Origin: Bacillota bacterium
Lineage (GTDB): Bacteria; Bacillota; Clostridia; Peptostreptococcales; Anaerovoracaceae
Direction of reading: 5' to 3'
NCBI GenBank assembly: GCA_017538845.1
Contig: JAFYIC010000144.1
Coordinates: 1 to 6,347, forward strand
Length of the DNA stretch: 6,347 nucleotides
This document shows positions 3,692 to 6,347 of the stretch, piece by piece. A program made the translations under genes and the position numbers. How positions within the stretch are numbered: position 1 is the stretch's first letter; every line of letters begins with the position of its first letter. The notes under the pieces are model-generated. The model saw only the letters and a program-made list of their open reading frames with translations. It was not told the origin of the DNA and did no database searches.

Positions 3692-6347
3692 ATGGTAAAA
3701 AGAATATTCGTAGAAAAGAAAAAAGGCTTTGACGTTGAGGCTCAGGGGATGCTTGCCGACATCAGGCAGAATCTTCATATAGGGCAGCTTGAGAACGTGC
3801 GGGTCATCAACCGCTACGACGTGGACGGAATAGACGACGACACCTACGAAATGGCAAGATACACGGTATTCGCAGAACCTGCCATAGACGTGGCTTACGA
3901 TGAGAAAATGCCAGAGGACACTTCCGCTGCAGTTTTTTTTGCTGTTGAATATCTCCCCGGCCAGTACGACCAGAGAGCCGACTCGGCGGCACAGTGCATC
4001 AAGCTGATGAAGCCCGACGCTGAGGCAACGGTAAGATTCGCGAAAGTCATCGTTCTGGAAGGCGACATCACCGAGGATCAGGTACTGGCCATAAGAGACT
4101 ACTGCATCAACCCGGTTGACAGCCAGCAGGCGGCCCTTGAGAAACCGGAGACCCTGGAAATGGAGACCACGGTACCGGAAGATATAAAGACCGCTGACGG
4201 TTTCCGCGACATGAGCGAGGAAGAACTTGAGAAATACAGGATAGATATGGGCTTTGCCATGAGCCATGCGGATATCCTTCACATACAGAATTATTACAGA
4301 GACGACGAGGACAGAGACCCGACCATCACAGAGCTGAAGGTCATCGATACCTACTGGTCAGACCACTGCCGTCACACCACTTTCATGACGGAGCTGACCA
4401 ACATTTCCTTTGAGGACAGTCCTTACGGACATCTGGTCAAGGCCGCGTTCGACGACTACATGAAGATGCGGGCCGACGTTTATGGCGACCGCGACAAGGA
4501 TGTGTGCCTGATGGATATGGCCTGCATCGGCGCCAAGTACCTGAAGAAGGAAGGGAAAGCCGATGACGTTGACGAATCGGAAGAAGTCAATGCCTGCAGC
4601 ATCAAGGTAAAAGCGAAGATCGACGGCAAAGAAGAAGACTGGCTGGTAATGTTCAAGAACGAAACCCACAACCACCCGACGGAGATCGAGCCCTTCGGAG
4701 GCGCTGCCACATGTCTCGGCGGAGCTATCAGAGATCCCCTTTCGGGAAGAGTCTACGTATATCAGGCAATGCGCGTTACCGGCGCTGCCGACCCGAGAAA
4801 GAGCGTAAGCGAAACGATACACGGCAAGCTTCCGCAGAAAAAACTCACGAGAGAAGCTGCTGCCGGATACAGTTCCTACGGCAACCAGATCGGACTTGCT
4901 GCAGGTCAGATAGACGAAGTATATGATGACGACTACGTAGCTAAGAGAATGGAAGTGGGCGCTGTTGTAGGCGCCGCTCCCGCAGACCACGTAATAAGAC
5001 AGGTCCCCTCACCCGGCGATGTGATCATCCTGGTTGGCGGACGTACCGGAAGAGACGGATGCGGCGGAGCAACAGGCTCCAGTAAAGAGCATACCGAAGA
5101 TTCCATCCTGGAATGCGGCGCGGAAGTTCAAAAGGGCAACCCGCCTGTTGAGCGTAACATCCAGAGGCTGTTCAGGCGCAAGGAAGTTGCCGTGCTCATC
5201 AAACGCTGTAACGACTTCGGCGCAGGCGGCGTTTCCGTAGCCATCGGCGAACTGGCCGACGGTCTTGATATCGATCTGGACAAAGTCCCCAAGAAATATG
5301 AAGGTCTGGACGGCACGGAGCTTGCCATTTCCGAATCACAGGAAAGAATGGCTGTCGTAGTCGCAGCAGACAAAGAGGAAGAATTCAAAAAATACGCAGA
5401 TGAGGAAAACCTTGAATCCACCACAGTGGCCATAGTCACCGACACCGGCAGAGTGAAGATGACCTGGCGGGGAAATACCATACTGGATCTTTCCCGCGAC
5501 TTCCTCAATACGAACGGAGCGAAACAGACCGCAAAGGCCACCGTCAACACCCAGATCGGATACGAAGAACTGGCAGACGAAGGCAGTACGGACAATATGT
5601 CCATCTTAAGCGACGCCCTGAGCGACCTGAACTGCTGCAGCAAGAAGGGCCTCATCGAGCGTTTCGACAGCACCATCGGAGCATCTACCGTGCTCATGCC
5701 TCTTGGCGGCAAATACCAGCTGACGCCGGCGGCCGGCATGGCGGCCAAGCTCCCGGGAGTCGGCGCGGAAACAGCCACCATCATGGCTTACGGCTACGAT
5801 CCCCAGCTGGCCAAGAAGAGCCCGTACCACGGAGCAGTCTATGCTGTAATAGATTCCGTAACAAAGATCGTCGCAATGGGCGGCGACAGGAAAAAGATAT
5901 TCCTTTCCTTCCAGGAGTACTTCGAGAAACTGGGAGAAAACGACGAAAGCTGGGGCAAACCTCTGGCAGCCCTGCTGGGAGCCCTTGAAGTCCAGAGACA
6001 GCTGGAGATCCCGTCCATCGGCGGTAAAGACAGCATGTCCGGGACATTCATGGATATCAACGTGCCCCCTGCCCTGCTTTCATTCGGCATAACCACGGAA
6101 GACGCGGCAAACATAGTCAGCACCGAGCTGAAGGAAGAAAGCAGCAGCCTGGTCATCATCGATATACCGAGAGATGAGAACGGCATCATCGACATGGACG
6201 AATACAGGAAGGCCATGGACAAAGTCCACCAGCTTATCCTGGACGGAAAAGTCCTGGCAGCGGCCACAGTCGGCAAAGGCGGCGCTTTCATGACTCTGGT
6301 CAAGATGGCGCTGGGCAACAAAGTCGGAATTGAGGTCCGGGGCTTTA
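3692..6347 (+). CDS. purL: Phosphoribosylformylglycinamidine synthase, single-chain PurL, 3' partial
   Basis: PurL converts FGAR, glutamine and ATP to FGAM, the fourth step of de novo purine synthesis, in the cytoplasm. The first 885 residues are present and the frame is open at the right edge; single-chain members run about 1,250 residues, so the glutaminase domain is outside. Seen here are the start MVKRIFVEKKKGFDVEAQ, the linker motif DHCRHTTF at 224-231, ETHNHPTEIEPFGG from 324 (catalytic and metal residues), GGRTGRDGCGG at 449-459, CNDFGAGGVS at 506-515, the second synthase half with FDSTIGASTVLMPLGG from 658, and SIGGKDSM at 775-782. The ATG at 3692 follows AAAGGA (3675-3680) with an 11-base spacer, a little long. 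It is divergent from the dehydrogenase gene and starts its own transcription unit. The large fused form fits clostridia, as opposed to the PurS/PurQ/small PurL complex of Bacillus. Confidence 0.97.
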   Translation, partial: MVKRIFVEKKKGFDVEAQGMLADIRQNLHIGQLENVRVINRYDVDGIDDDTYEMARYTVFAEPAIDVAYDEKMPEDTSAAVFFAVEYLPGQYDQRADSAAQCIKLMKPDAEATVRFAKVIVLEGDITEDQVLAIRDYCINPVDSQQAALEKPETLEMETTVPEDIKTADGFRDMSEEELEKYRIDMGFAMSHADILHIQNYYRDDEDRDPTITELKVIDTYWSDHCRHTTFMTELTNISFEDSPYGHLVKAAFDDYMKMRADVYGDRDKDVCLMDMACIGAKYLKKEGKADDVDESEEVNACSIKVKAKIDGKEEDWLVMFKNETHNHPTEIEPFGGAATCLGGAIRDPLSGRVYVYQAMRVTGAADPRKSVSETIHGKLPQKKLTREAAAGYSSYGNQIGLAAGQIDEVYDDDYVAKRMEVGAVVGAAPADHVIRQVPSPGDVIILVGGRTGRDGCGGATGSSKEHTEDSILECGAEVQKGNPPVERNIQRLFRRKEVAVLIKRCNDFGAGGVSVAIGELADGLDIDLDKVPKKYEGLDGTELAISESQERMAVVVAADKEEEFKKYADEENLESTTVAIVTDTGRVKMTWRGNTILDLSRDFLNTNGAKQTAKATVNTQIGYEELADEGSTDNMSILSDALSDLNCCSKKGLIERFDSTIGASTVLMPLGGKYQLTPAAGMAAKLPGVGAETATIMAYGYDPQLAKKSPYHGAVYAVIDSVTKIVAMGGDRKKIFLSFQEYFEKLGENDESWGKPLAALLGALEVQRQLEIPSIGGKDSMSGTFMDINVPPALLSFGITTEDAANIVSTELKEESSSLVIIDIPRDENGIIDMDEYRKAMDKVHQLILDGKVLAAATVGKGGAFMTLVKMALGNKVGIEVRGF

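Noticed and set aside
3683..6321. Many minus-strand frames opposite purL, up to about 218 codons
   Set aside because: purL is certain from its motifs throughout this stretch; these frames are antisense shadows.

Overview
The window looks like a chromosomal segment of an anaerobic Clostridia-type Firmicute. The evidence is a single-chain purL of clostridial type, a dehydrogenase of the 2,4-diaminopentanoate dehydrogenase (ornithine-fermentation) family, a conserved hypothetical family that I associate with clostridia, strong AGGAGG ribosome binding sites and U-tract intrinsic terminators. Base composition is mixed: the genes have moderate GC, while the intergenic region around 1.6-2.2 kb is AT-rich. 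Genus cannot be fixed from the sequence.

Layout. (1) 1-125: 3' end of a plus-strand gene, probably a HerA-like (DUF853) ATPase. (2) 129-252: three degenerate 43-bp hairpin-forming tandem repeats. (3) 264-764, plus: MobB-like P-loop nucleotide-binding protein. (4) 760-827: four 17-bp tandem repeats that fill the gap between two convergent genes and contain both stop codons. (5) 823-1620, minus: a 265-residue protein with a C-terminal PD-(D/E)XK nuclease-like domain; the intrinsic terminator for the MobB-like gene lies inside its 3' coding end. (6) 1621-2230: about 600 bp without a convincing gene, holding a cluster of three related GGTTA/TAACC hairpins and then terminator hairpins. (7) 2234-3316, minus: NAD(P)-dependent amine dehydrogenase of the DapB/2,4-DAPDH type, with its own promoter, a strong ribosome binding site and two downstream terminator hairpins. 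(8) 3317-3691: divergent regulatory region with the promoter of the dehydrogenase, a minus-strand terminator-like hairpin, an inverted repeat and a structured purL leader. (9) 3692 to the end, plus: purL, first 885 codons, open at the right edge.

The genes do not form one pathway. PurL belongs to de novo purine synthesis, the dehydrogenase probably to amino-acid fermentation, MobB-like to molybdenum cofactor maturation; the nuclease-like protein has no known role. Orientation and terminators suggest four or five independent transcription units. I see no mobile element, CRISPR array, tRNA or rRNA. The best leads for novelty are the repeat array spanning the two stop codons, the three-hairpin cluster, the hairpin repeats before the MobB-like gene, the purL leader and the uncharacterised nuclease-like protein.
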